From: a virus
Direction: 5' to 3' (one strand)
IMG/VR virus record: IMGVR_UViG_3300031351_000221
Span: 1 to 43,580 of that record
DNA: 43,580 nt
The translations under genes and the position numbers were made by a program. A model generated the notes under the pieces. It had not been told where the DNA came from and searched no databases. It saw only the letters and a program-made list of their open reading frames with translations. Positions 7,976 to 16,547 of this stretch are shown here, in pieces; position 1 is the first letter of the stretch; the number at the start of each line of letters is the position of its first letter.

Positions 7976-10900
7976 TACATATGCGCCTCTTCATTGCCAC
8001 TCGTATTACAGCTTGTTGGATGGACTTTGTTCACCAAAGGAGATTGTAGACCGTTGTGTTGAGTTGGGGTTGCCAGCTTGCGCCATTACAGACCATGGGG
8101 GAATTGCGGGGATGAAGGTCTTTTATGACGCTGCCAGAAAAAAGAAAGTGAAACCCATTATTGGGTGTTGTTTGCCTGGCCAAGAAATTATAACTGAAGA
8201 TGGTGTAAAAAATATAGAAGATATCAACCCGCGAGATCGCGTATTAACACACAAAGGCAGATACCAAAGTGTTACAAGAACCATGTCGCGTCCAGTTAAC
8301 AATGAATTAATCTATGGTTTTGAATTATGGGGCGGTAGAACAATATGGGTTACCGGTGAACATCCACTACTCACAAGAATATCCGAGGATGGGTACACAT
8401 CAAAAACCCAATGGATGCGTGCAGATCAAATTAAATATTGCAAACACCAGAACAAAAAATTGCAATGGGGCAGCTACTTAGCCATGCCAGTTCACGAAAG
8501 TCATCCAAATGTGCCAATCTGTGCAATGGAAATGATTGGATGGGACAAACCATACCATCAATCTAATGGAAAAATATCAAAATTGGTCAACAATAATAAT
8601 CAACACGACACAAATATAGGTAAGTCTTTTGATTTTCCATACATTGAATTAGACGATGATTTAGCATTTATGATTGGTGTTTTTATAGCAGAAGGATCAT
8701 TTCAAAAAACATCCTATGGACCCCATACCGGAATCATTACGCTGAATATTAACGAAAGAAATTTATCGTTAAAATGCAGAAATGCATTGCGATATTTAGG
8801 AATTAATACGAAAGAAACACTAAGACCAGATAAATCTATCAGAGAGATAAGGTTCCATCACACTATATTTTGTAAGATATTGGAAGGACTTGTAGGTAGT
8901 GGAGCTAAGGATAAACGAATGCATCCTGTGTTGATGCAACAATCACCACATATTACAAAACAATTGATAGAGGGTGTTTTAGCAGGAGATGGTTCTAAAG
9001 GCAAAACTGGATCAGAGATACTGAAATTAGCTAATCGTACTCTGGTATGGCAAATTAGAACTCTGCTGACTAAGTTCGGATATACATCGCGTGTAACTAC
9101 AATTAAAGACCATGAAAAATTGGCATGGTGCATTCAATGGAAGTGGTCGTCAGTCAGGTATACAAAATGCGACAACAAATATGTTTATTTGCCAATACGT
9201 GAAATTTATATCAAAAGCTATACAGGAACAGTATATAATTTCGAAGTAGACGAAGATCATTCATATGTTAGTGATGTCATTTTGCATAACTGCGAAATGT
9301 ATATTTGCGAACAGGAAGCTGATATCAAGAACACCAGCAACAATAAGCGACATCACTTGATAGTGCTTGCTAAGAATGATCAGGGCATCAAAGACTTGAT
9401 GGGTTTGGTCAGCGAATCAAATCTGCCAGACTACTTCTACCGCCGACCACGTATCCATCTCGCTGGTATTGCCCCGTTTGCCAAGCGTGGCAATCTGATT
9501 TTCCTCACCGCATGTATCGCAGGCGAATTGCCGATGTCGCTATTTAGTGATTTCAAAGCAGCAGTTATTGCTGGTCGCAACGGGAACGTCCAAGGTGCAA
9601 GAGCATACCTGCGGCCCAACTGGAAAGACGTGGGTAAAGCCATCATCCATAAACACATAGCCACCTTCGGTAGAGGCAATTACTACCTAGAACTTCAGGA
9701 TGAGGGGATGGGTATTCAGACCCTAGTGGTTGAATGTTTACGAGAACTCGGCAAGGAAACAGGAGTACCGACAGTAGCGACAATCGATTCCCACTACGCC
9801 CGGAGAGAAGACGCAGAAGATCAACGACTATTGTTATATGCTCAGTTGCATACGACCAAGGAAGAGCAGGATCGGAAGATTGCTAGCGGCCAAGATGTTA
9901 TGGACTTTTTCACTTCCGATCGATATTACATTCCTTCATATGACGAAATGAGAAAACATTTCACAGAAGCAGAGCTTCAGACGACTTTGGACATTGCGGA
10001 TCAGATTGAATACTCATCTCTAGGCCACAACCCATATCTTCCGATCTTTACCAACGAAGAATCAAAAACCCTTGGTCTAAATTCGAATGAATATCTAAAA
10101 TACCTGTGTATCGAGGGTGCCAAGACGAAATTGACACATCTCAACGCACAGCAGAAACGAACCTATTGGGAGCGTCTACAGCGGGAACTCATTGTCATCA
10201 TGGAGGCTGGGCTGGCTGACTACTTCCTTATTGTATGGGATGCATGTCGCTTTGTAGACGAAAGGAATGGCCCCAGAGGCAAGGGGCGGGGCTCTGGTGC
10301 TGGCTCGTTGGTCAACTATCTGACAGGAATCACAGGCATTGATCCAATCGAATATGGGCTGTACTTTGAGCGATTCTACAACATGAGCAGGAACATCCCT
10401 CCCCACTTTGATGTCGGGCAAACGGATTTTATGTCATGGATGTCGGACAACTTTGAGATGTTGCACACTCGTGACATAGATGCCGAACGGAAGGCGGTAG
10501 CTACGCACCTAGCCAGACGAATGAAGCAGGGAAAAACCGAATTCACCGACATGATGCGAGAAGAGGTAGAGTGGATCGATGAAAAGAATCCTCGCATGTG
10601 GATGTACCTGTACGATATGATCCATGACAAGCCAGCAGAAAACCCATCGAATTCGCACTTGGCCTATGGACTCGGCATGACTCTAGTGGGCCGCGAAGAA
10701 CTGGATGCCAACCGCAGGGTTAAAACTCACGATGGACATATCAGTCTACCGGATATCGATACAGATATCGGCGTTGTGTTTCGTAGCGAAGTCATTGCAT
10801 ATCTCAAAGAACGATGGGGTGAGGAATATGTCGCCCAGATGATCACATTCGGTCGTCTACAGGGCAAAGCTGCTCTCAAGGAAGTGTTCCGGGCTCATCC

Positions 10901-11405
10901 AGATACAGTCAAGCATCTGATGAGGGTCAAAGCGGTGAAAGAAGGCAAGGATGCTAACGATATTAATATGACACCGCATGATCTATGCAATGACATAACA
11001 CAGTACATACCCGATGAGGCTAGTATCGCAGATGAATTGCAGCAAGCACGAGCAGAACAAGGTGATGACTACGGTATTCTACAGTGGGCTGTCCACAATG
11101 TTGAGCAGGTTCAGGTTGCTTATGAATGGTATAAACCGCTATTCGATCAAGCTATGAGGATAGAAGGAACAAAAAAATCACAATCTAGACACGCTGCCGG
11201 TATCGTAATTGCAGGTAGACCCATCGCCGAATTGGTTCCATTGTCCTACGATGCAAAGAATAAGGATCGCGTAGTGGGCCTAGAAATGCATAATGCCGAA
11301 GATATGGGTGCTGTAAAATTTGACTTTCTTGGTGTTGTAGCACTGGATAAGCTTTGGAAAGCTCAGGATTTAATCAATCAAAATGAAAAGGGGATAGAAA
11401 CATGA
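7962..11405 (+). CDS. dnaE: DNA polymerase III alpha (DnaE), N-terminal half with intein
   Basis: N-terminal part of a split C-family replicative polymerase: 1147 aa, about 773 after intein removal. The PHP domain opens with PLHCHSYYSLLDG (HxH at 11-13) and continues ACAITDHGG. An intein interrupts it at PIIG/CEMY. The catalytic core shows GRGSGAGSLVNYLTGI, then LPDIDTDI with D931 and D933, QMITFGRLQGKAA, and the third catalytic Asp D1121 in KFDFLG. About 115 residues are inserted between ERFYN and LPDID, where E. coli DnaE has five. The protein ends about 25 residues after D1121, where E. coli runs on into the fingers; that continuation is encoded at 18169. Start could be ATG 7962 or 7968. 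Confidence 0.92.
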   Translation: MLMCNTYAPLHCHSYYSLLDGLCSPKEIVDRCVELGLPACAITDHGGIAGMKVFYDAARKKKVKPIIGCCLPGQEIITEDGVKNIEDINPRDRVLTHKGRYQSVTRTMSRPVNNELIYGFELWGGRTIWVTGEHPLLTRISEDGYTSKTQWMRADQIKYCKHQNKKLQWGSYLAMPVHESHPNVPICAMEMIGWDKPYHQSNGKISKLVNNNNQHDTNIGKSFDFPYIELDDDLAFMIGVFIAEGSFQKTSYGPHTGIITLNINERNLSLKCRNALRYLGINTKETLRPDKSIREIRFHHTIFCKILEGLVGSGAKDKRMHPVLMQQSPHITKQLIEGVLAGDGSKGKTGSEILKLANRTLVWQIRTLLTKFGYTSRVTTIKDHEKLAWCIQWKWSSVRYTKCDNKYVYLPIREIYIKSYTGTVYNFEVDEDHSYVSDVILHNCEMYICEQEADIKNTSNNKRHHLIVLAKNDQGIKDLMGLVSESNLPDYFYRRPRIHLAGIAPFAKRGNLIFLTACIAGELPMSLFSDFKAAVIAGRNGNVQGARAYLRPNWKDVGKAIIHKHIATFGRGNYYLELQDEGMGIQTLVVECLRELGKETGVPTVATIDSHYARREDAEDQRLLLYAQLHTTKEEQDRKIASGQDVMDFFTSDRYYIPSYDEMRKHFTEAELQTTLDIADQIEYSSLGHNPYLPIFTNEESKTLGLNSNEYLKYLCIEGAKTKLTHLNAQQKRTYWERLQRELIVIMEAGLADYFLIVWDACRFVDERNGPRGKGRGSGAGSLVNYLTGITGIDPIEYGLYFERFYNMSRNIPPHFDVGQTDFMSWMSDNFEMLHTRDIDAERKAVATHLARRMKQGKTEFTDMMREEVEWIDEKNPRMWMYLYDMIHDKPAENPSNSHLAYGLGMTLVGREELDANRRVKTHDGHISLPDIDTDIGVVFRSEVIAYLKERWGEEYVAQMITFGRLQGKAALKEVFRAHPDTVKHLMRVKAVKEGKDANDINMTPHDLCNDITQYIPDEASIADELQQARAEQGDDYGILQWAVHNVEQVQVAYEWYKPLFDQAMRIEGTKKSQSRHAAGIVIAGRPIAELVPLSYDAKNKDRVVGLEMHNAEDMGAVKFDFLGVVALDKLWKAQDLINQNEKGIET
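8169..9290 (+). mobile_element. LAGLIDADG intein in the DnaE PHP domain
   Basis: In-frame protein splicing element of about 374 aa. It begins CLPGQEII (intein block A), has block B WVTGEHPLLT with TxxH, two LAGLIDADG helices (FMIGVFIAEGS and LIEGVLAGDGS), block F VYNFEVDEDHSYV, and ends ILHN before Cys+1 of CEMY. Two adjacent Cys codons (8166-8171) leave the first intein residue uncertain: alignment to other block A motifs favours the second Cys, whereas restoring the expected IIGCEMY extein favours the first. All splicing residues are present, so it should be active, and the endonuclease domain looks intact. Confidence 0.9.
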
Positions 11406-12172
11406 ATGAAAATATAGCAAAACAAATCGAAGCTTTAAATCCATGGTTTTATGATCTAACCATTGGTCGAACGACAGTTATTCCTGGTATTGGATCGCCG
11501 CATTCGCCAGAGCAATTGATATCCGACACGCAATATAAGAGAGAAATTTTGGTAGACGCTATTGCCAAACGATATAATTTTAGAGGTAAAAAAATATTAG
11601 ATATTGCTTCAAATTGTGGATATTGGTCATCATATTATGCTAATTTAGGGGCAGCATATCTACTTGCCGTTGAGGGTCGTGAGAAATTTGTAGCACAAGG
11701 CAATTTATATTGGCAATATGGTCAATTTTCCCAAAATACTGTATATCAATTTTTGCTTGGTGACATTAATAATAAAAATACATGGAAAATAATAAAAGAT
11801 CGATCTCCGTTTGATTTTACCCTTTGTTGTGGTATTTTATATCATATTCAAGATCACCATTTACTTCTGCAACGAATTGCTTCGGTGACAAGGGAGGCTA
11901 TTTTAATTGACACTCGAATTAGCGATCAAGGATCACATGATACTAATCCATTTACCGAAATTGGTGACTGGAAATTCGATGGCATAGATCGTCCCAACGG
12001 TAAAAAAGCCTTAGCGGCACATCCGACACTTGATTCATTACAAAATTTCTTCATAAATCATCATTATGACATTGAAATCATTCGATCCTCCACACCGGTG
12101 CATCGATTAATGTATCCAAAAGATAATTATGATTTGGGTAGGCGTGTAACTTTGTTATGTAAGAGAAAGTAA
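11402..12172 (+). CDS. Class I SAM-dependent methyltransferase
   Basis: A 256-aa Rossmann methyltransferase. Motif I is KKILDIASNCGYWSSYYA (64-80), motif II region is LLAVEGREKF, and motif IV/post-motif is DFTLCCGILYHIQDHHLLL followed by a β-strand AILIDTRI. This layout resembles DUF1698/CmoB-like and FkbM-type methyltransferases associated with glycan clusters. It is the first gene of the cassette that splits DnaE and overlaps the DnaE N-half stop as ATGA, so it is read from the same transcript. It is visibly AT-rich compared with upstream genes. The substrate is unknown; a sugar or peptide group is likely from the neighbours. Confidence 0.75.
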   Translation: MNENIAKQIEALNPWFYDLTIGRTTVIPGIGSPHSPEQLISDTQYKREILVDAIAKRYNFRGKKILDIASNCGYWSSYYANLGAAYLLAVEGREKFVAQGNLYWQYGQFSQNTVYQFLLGDINNKNTWKIIKDRSPFDFTLCCGILYHIQDHHLLLQRIASVTREAILIDTRISDQGSHDTNPFTEIGDWKFDGIDRPNGKKALAAHPTLDSLQNFFINHHYDIEIIRSSTPVHRLMYPKDNYDLGRRVTLLCKRK

Positions 12173-13092
12173 TGGTAAATGTTGTTTTTATAGAATTAAC
12201 TAATTATTGTAATTGTCGATGTCGATCATGTCCACAGTCAATCGGTCTATTAAGGCCACAAGGATATATGGATTTTGATTTGTTCAAAAGGACAGTGGAC
12301 CAAGCGTGGACCGTATCATCAACCATTAATCTTTCATTTTTTGGAGAACCAACTCTGCATCCAAAATTTTTACAATGTTTGCAATATTTGCAAAAACGAC
12401 CGACAGGAAAATCGGTAGTAATATTTTCTAATTTTCTGTGTGTAACCAAAGATATGATGGATGAAATAATACGCACTACTCCAAGTAGAGTACACTTGAG
12501 TATAAATGCAGCAACAGCACCAACCTATAATGCAATTCGTTATGGGAAATTTTGTGTTGACCTTGACGGAAGAATTCATACAGATAATCGATTTGAAATA
12601 TTATGCAATAAAGTAATTCACTGGTTTAATATTCCTAATCATCCTACAACCAGACATGAATTTACAGTTGCTAGTTATAGTGTTCATGAACTAAAAGCCT
12701 TCGTGCAAAAATGGTTGCCATTTTTAAGAGATAACGACGAAATTTTAACCAAAGCCATCCTAAGTTATGGTGGTGTTATGTTAAATGAACCATTTTTAAT
12801 TTCGTCGCCATGTGGAATGTGGGGGCCACAGAATTACCTCGTTATTGACTGGCAAGGTAATGTAAGTCCGTGCTTTTTAGATAATGATATGAAACTTATA
12901 ATTGGTTCAATTTTACAAGATTCACTTAGAAATATTCAAACTAGTCAGACAAGAAAGAATATTAGAAAACAATCTTTAGCTCGTATGATCAAACCGTGTG
13001 ACACTTGTTTGGACGCCTCTCACAGCATCAAAACTAGAATATATAAAGTTGGATCATTGTGGAACGATATACATTTGGAGGATTGGTCGTGA
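12172..13092 (+). CDS. Radical SAM protein with SPASM-like C-terminus
   Basis: A 306-aa radical SAM enzyme. The [4Fe-4S]/SAM motif CxxxCxxC is C13, C17, C20 (NYCNCRCRSC), followed by the SAM-contact strand LSFFGEPTLHP. A C-terminal cysteine set, with SSPCGMW, GNVSPCFLDND and KPCDTCLD, looks like an auxiliary SPASM cluster. Overlaps the methyltransferase stop (TAATG). Radical SAM/SPASM proteins in glycan loci often modify sugars or peptides, but substrate specificity cannot be read here. The coding region is AT-rich. Confidence 0.8.
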   Translation: MVNVVFIELTNYCNCRCRSCPQSIGLLRPQGYMDFDLFKRTVDQAWTVSSTINLSFFGEPTLHPKFLQCLQYLQKRPTGKSVVIFSNFLCVTKDMMDEIIRTTPSRVHLSINAATAPTYNAIRYGKFCVDLDGRIHTDNRFEILCNKVIHWFNIPNHPTTRHEFTVASYSVHELKAFVQKWLPFLRDNDEILTKAILSYGGVMLNEPFLISSPCGMWGPQNYLVIDWQGNVSPCFLDNDMKLIIGSILQDSLRNIQTSQTRKNIRKQSLARMIKPCDTCLDASHSIKTRIYKVGSLWNDIHLEDWS

Positions 13093-13964
13093 AAAATGAT
13101 AAAATAGCAATTATTACTCCTGTGGGAAATGAAAATCAATCTATCATGATAATGTACAAAAAACTTCTTAAAGTACATTGGCATTTATGGATAACTGTTA
13201 TTGATTCATTTTGTCAAGATGGTTCAGACGTTAAACTTTTACAGTTAGCAAAACATGATCCTCGTATCATTATTTTGCACATCGGAAAAGGAACTGGCGT
13301 AGCTAATGCATATATTAGCGGAATACAACATGCAATTAAATTAGATGCTACTAAAATAATTGAAGTTGACATCGGACATCCTGTCGAATTAATACCACAT
13401 TTTACAAAATTGCTAGATAGGGTTCCATTGGTGGTGGGCACAAGATTTGAGGGTGGAAAATTTATCAACGTATCTCTTAAGAGAAAAATACTGAGCAAGG
13501 GTGGAACCATTCTTGCCCGTTTTATATTGCAACTGCCATTTTCAGATTGCACAAGTGGTTTACAAGGGTTTACGAACAGGGTAGCCAAAGATATACCATT
13601 CGATCAATTTCAGTCTACAGGTCATTTTTATCAAACAGAATTCAAATTCTATTGTCAATATTTACCATTTGTGGAAGTGCCATTTACCTATATCGGAACG
13701 AAATCTTCTGTCAAAACATCTGCGGTAAAAGAATCGTTGCGTATTCTGTTTCGTCTAGCAAAACAATCTGTTCGGACTATTTTATCTGGAGATTACACAC
13801 CAATGTCAAATAATCGTGAAGAATTATTGGTATTAATTAGGGACGATTTACAACGTTTGGTTGGTAATGAAAAACATATAATTAGTTATCATCTTGAATC
13901 TATATTGCATAGAATACTGGCAAGATTGATCTATTTAATAGAAATGGATATAGAAGGTGAATAA
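13089..13964 (+). CDS. Glycosyltransferase family 2, polyprenyl-phosphate type
   Basis: A 291-aa GT-A glycosyltransferase. The start is GTG 13089, overlapping the previous stop and preceded by a GGAGG 7 nt away. The N-terminal IAIITPVGNEN is the GT2 nucleotide-binding strand, TKIIEVDIGHP stands in for the DxD region, and PLVVGTRFEGG with FSDCTSGLQGF is typical of dolichyl/polyprenyl-phosphate mannose or glucose synthase-like enzymes. No transmembrane C-terminal domain is seen. It probably transfers a sugar from a nucleotide donor to a lipid or glycan acceptor. Confidence 0.75.
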   Translation: MKNDKIAIITPVGNENQSIMIMYKKLLKVHWHLWITVIDSFCQDGSDVKLLQLAKHDPRIIILHIGKGTGVANAYISGIQHAIKLDATKIIEVDIGHPVELIPHFTKLLDRVPLVVGTRFEGGKFINVSLKRKILSKGGTILARFILQLPFSDCTSGLQGFTNRVAKDIPFDQFQSTGHFYQTEFKFYCQYLPFVEVPFTYIGTKSSVKTSAVKESLRILFRLAKQSVRTILSGDYTPMSNNREELLVLIRDDLQRLVGNEKHIISYHLESILHRILARLIYLIEMDIEGE

Positions 13965-14670
13965 TAAGATTTGTATTTTTCTTCATGTTCCAAAATGTGC
14001 AGGAACTTCTATCGTACATTCTATGACACACAAATTAAACAAAGATGTTTTTGTAGCGAAAAGCCACGGAACCGAACAATACATGCCTATTGACATGTAT
14101 TTATCATTATTCAAACATGTACCAATTAAGGCTTTCGATGCAAAAATAATAGCTGGACATCTATTGTTCGGATTACATCGTCAAACAAAAAAATCCTGCA
14201 CCTATATAACGATGATGAGACACCCAGTAGATCGTTTATGGTCACAATATTGTTATATGCGAAAACTTGGTATTAACAACAAACGCTGTAGAGGATGCGA
14301 TACTTTAGTCAATAGTGAAATGAGTTTTGAAACTTTTATATCACTACCAGGGCCATTACCATTAGGCAATTTTGGTTGTATACCAAACCTACAAACTTTG
14401 ATAATAGCTGGAGAACAGTCTTCAACTATGTTAGACAAAGCTAAACAAAATATAAAGAATTATTTTACTATCATAGGCGTACAAGAACAATTTGAACATT
14501 TTAAGGCAAAATTATCTCAATATTTGGGAATATCATTATCTAATTTATGGCTTAATAAAAAAAATGATCCACAATCTGATGATATATTATCAATAAAAAT
14601 AAAAAACAAAATAAAACAACGAGATGTTTTAGATATAGAATTATATAATTATGTTAGGGGGATATTATGA
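13957..14670 (+). CDS. Sulfotransferase family protein
   Basis: A 237-aa protein with GTG start overlapping the previous stop. The 5'-phosphosulfate-binding motif is FLHVPKCAGTS (8-18), and the 3'-phosphate-binding motif is MRHPVDRLWSQY (87-98); both are diagnostic of PAPS-dependent sulfotransferases of the Sulfotransfer_2 type. The likely reaction is transfer of sulfate from PAPS to a carbohydrate hydroxyl, in line with its place in a glycosyltransferase operon. A PAPS supply would have to come from the host. Very AT-rich. Confidence 0.78.
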   Translation: MNNKICIFLHVPKCAGTSIVHSMTHKLNKDVFVAKSHGTEQYMPIDMYLSLFKHVPIKAFDAKIIAGHLLFGLHRQTKKSCTYITMMRHPVDRLWSQYCYMRKLGINNKRCRGCDTLVNSEMSFETFISLPGPLPLGNFGCIPNLQTLIIAGEQSSTMLDKAKQNIKNYFTIIGVQEQFEHFKAKLSQYLGISLSNLWLNKKNDPQSDDILSIKIKNKIKQRDVLDIELYNYVRGIL

Positions 14671-15341
14671 TGGTTACAGTAACGTACCTTAGCCGAAATG
14701 CACCACAACGGTTAGCTAATAGTTTGGTAACAGTAGCAGAACAAAGTATCAAGCCAGCAAAAATCATTGTTGCTGATTGTAGTGATGATATTGACCTGAT
14801 AAGAACAGTAACAAAACAATTTTGTAAGAAATATCCCATACCATGTGAATTGCAGTGGCGACCAGTGGCAGAATTAAGTCGGTCGCAAGGAAGACAGTTA
14901 GGTAGGCAATATGTTGAAACTCCAATAATGATTAGCACTGAATGTGACATATTGTGGCCTCCGACAATTTTGGAAGAATCAATCAAATTTTTTGGAAATA
15001 TGGATCAAAAAATTTACGTACAACCATATATAGCCGCTTATAATGAGAGCGGAACACTTTCTGTCGTTCACAAGGATCATCGATCTGGTTTTTATCAAAT
15101 GTTTAGAGTATGCGATTTTGATGCCATAGGAGGTTATAATCCATTTTTACAAGGATGGGGATTTGAAGATGCTGATTTTAGAGACCGTCTTATTCAATAT
15201 GGATGTAAGAAAAAAATAGTTCCATTGGTGGTTAAACACCAATGGCATCCAACAAGTGCATCTCCTAAAAATAATCTACAAAATCAACAAATAGCTAAAC
15301 AAACATATTGGGATGGTTCGGAATGGAGAAGGAAATCATAA
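14667..15341 (+). CDS. Glycosyltransferase family 2 with galactosyltransferase-like C-terminus
   Basis: A 224-aa GT-A enzyme. It starts VTVTYLSRNAPQRLANSL, a GT2 opening, with KIIVADCSDD as the second strand. STECDI is the likely metal-binding region. FLQGWGFEDADFRDRL (about 165-180) is the acceptor-side motif seen in chondroitin-synthase and galactosyltransferase C-terminal domains. Overlaps the sulfotransferase stop. Predicted cytosolic; acceptor unknown. Confidence 0.75.
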   Translation: MMVTVTYLSRNAPQRLANSLVTVAEQSIKPAKIIVADCSDDIDLIRTVTKQFCKKYPIPCELQWRPVAELSRSQGRQLGRQYVETPIMISTECDILWPPTILEESIKFFGNMDQKIYVQPYIAAYNESGTLSVVHKDHRSGFYQMFRVCDFDAIGGYNPFLQGWGFEDADFRDRLIQYGCKKKIVPLVVKHQWHPTSASPKNNLQNQQIAKQTYWDGSEWRRKS

Positions 15342-16073
15342 ATGTCTGTAATAAAAGATGTTACATTAATTATTAAAACTTTTGAGCGACCATCCTGTGT
15401 ACAACGATTAGTCGCCAGCATACGACAATTTTATCCTAGTATTCATATTATTGTTGTCGATGATAGTAAGCAAGCAGTACCTATTGCGGATACTGAATAC
15501 TATATATTACCATTTGCTACTGGTGTTTCTATAGGCAGAAACTTGGCCGTATCCAAGGTGAAAACTAAATATTTTATGACATTGGATGATGATTTTATTT
15601 TTACTAAAGATACAAATTTGCAAATTAGATACAACGTTTTGGAACATAGTGATATAGATATTGTTGGAACAAATGTATCCGATAATCAGAGTCGTAAAGG
15701 AATGTTGATTTGTATACAAAATGGCATATTGTATCGTTGGAATGGATCGAAAGGAATATCTTGTGGTTATCAGTTGTATGATTACGTACCACAATGCTTT
15801 ATGGCTAGAACACAGAAATTTCAAAAGGCTGGTGGCTGGGACAATGATTTTCTAGTATGGGATCATGAAGCGATGTTTCTTCAGATTCACGGTAAACTTA
15901 AAATTACTATGTTGCCAATAATTGACATATTACATAAACAAGCAAGTAATTCAACATATAAAAATCACAGATGGGGAGCAACGCTAGAAGCAGATAGAGC
16001 GCGATTAAACAAAAAATATAATATTCACACAAATAAACTTTTAGAAAGTCCTCCGGGATGGAGAAATAAATGA
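15342..16073 (+). CDS. Glycosyltransferase family 2
   Basis: A 243-aa GT-A enzyme. VTLIIKTFERPSCVQRLV opens the fold, HIIVVDDS is the second strand, and FMTLDDDFIF carries the metal-binding DxD. The later WDNDFLVWDHEAMF block is typical of GT2 enzymes similar to β-1,4-N-acetylgalactosaminyltransferases. A GGAGAAGGA ribosome site lies just upstream. Last intact transferase before the damaged HNH gene. AT-rich. Confidence 0.75.
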   Translation: MSVIKDVTLIIKTFERPSCVQRLVASIRQFYPSIHIIVVDDSKQAVPIADTEYYILPFATGVSIGRNLAVSKVKTKYFMTLDDDFIFTKDTNLQIRYNVLEHSDIDIVGTNVSDNQSRKGMLICIQNGILYRWNGSKGISCGYQLYDYVPQCFMARTQKFQKAGGWDNDFLVWDHEAMFLQIHGKLKITMLPIIDILHKQASNSTYKNHRWGATLEADRARLNKKYNIHTNKLLESPPGWRNK

Positions 16074-16089
16074 CATAAAAAACAAAATA

Positions 16090-16154
16090 ATGTTCAATAA
16101 ACACAATCATAGCAAAAAGGTCAATGGTCTGACACATATAAACGATGAACACGA
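16090..16154 (+). pseudogene. Frameshifted N-terminus of the adjacent HNH endonuclease
   Basis: An ATG at 16090 reads MFNKHNHSKKVNGL, matching the usual HGL-type start of phage HNH endonucleases. The continuation that joins the downstream frame (DTYKR-stop-TRMIRRC) is in another frame and has TGA at 16146-16148 where homologues have Trp. One frameshift and one nonsense change therefore separate this piece from the rest of the gene. Confidence 0.5.
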
Positions 16155-16547
16155 ATGATTAGACGATGCACTAATACAAAAGATATAAGTTATCAAAATT
16201 ATGGAGATCGAGGGATTAAAGTTTGTGAGCAATGGAGGAAATTTGAAAACTTTTTAATAGATATGGGGGAACCACCTACCGATAAACATCAAATAGATAG
16301 AATAGACAATAATGGTAATTATTGTCCAGATAATTGTAGATGGGCTACACCAAAGGAAAATTCTAGGAATAGACGTGATAGCATTATTATAATATACGAT
16401 AATCAGACACAACATTTGAAAATTTTAGCAGAAAAATTTGATATAAATTATCACACTTTATGGAATAGAATATATAAACATAATTGGCCAATAAAAAAGG
16501 CTTTAACAATACCAGTTAAAAAACACAAAAGCAGGAGTAAAAAATGA
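16155..16547 (+). CDS. HNH homing endonuclease, N-terminally broken
   Basis: A 130-aa open frame with an HNH core: YGDRGIKVCEQW, then DKHQIDRIDNNGNYCPDNCRWAT and a C-terminal DNA-binding repeat ending WPIKKALTIPVKK. Free-standing phage enzymes of this family have about 20 more N-terminal residues. These are present upstream but out of frame and interrupted, so the product is either a shortened protein from ATG 16155 or inactive. It sits inside the DnaE-splitting cassette and could mark how the cassette moved. AT-rich. Confidence 0.72.
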   Translation: MIRRCTNTKDISYQNYGDRGIKVCEQWRKFENFLIDMGEPPTDKHQIDRIDNNGNYCPDNCRWATPKENSRNRRDSIIIIYDNQTQHLKILAEKFDINYHTLWNRIYKHNWPIKKALTIPVKKHKSRSKK

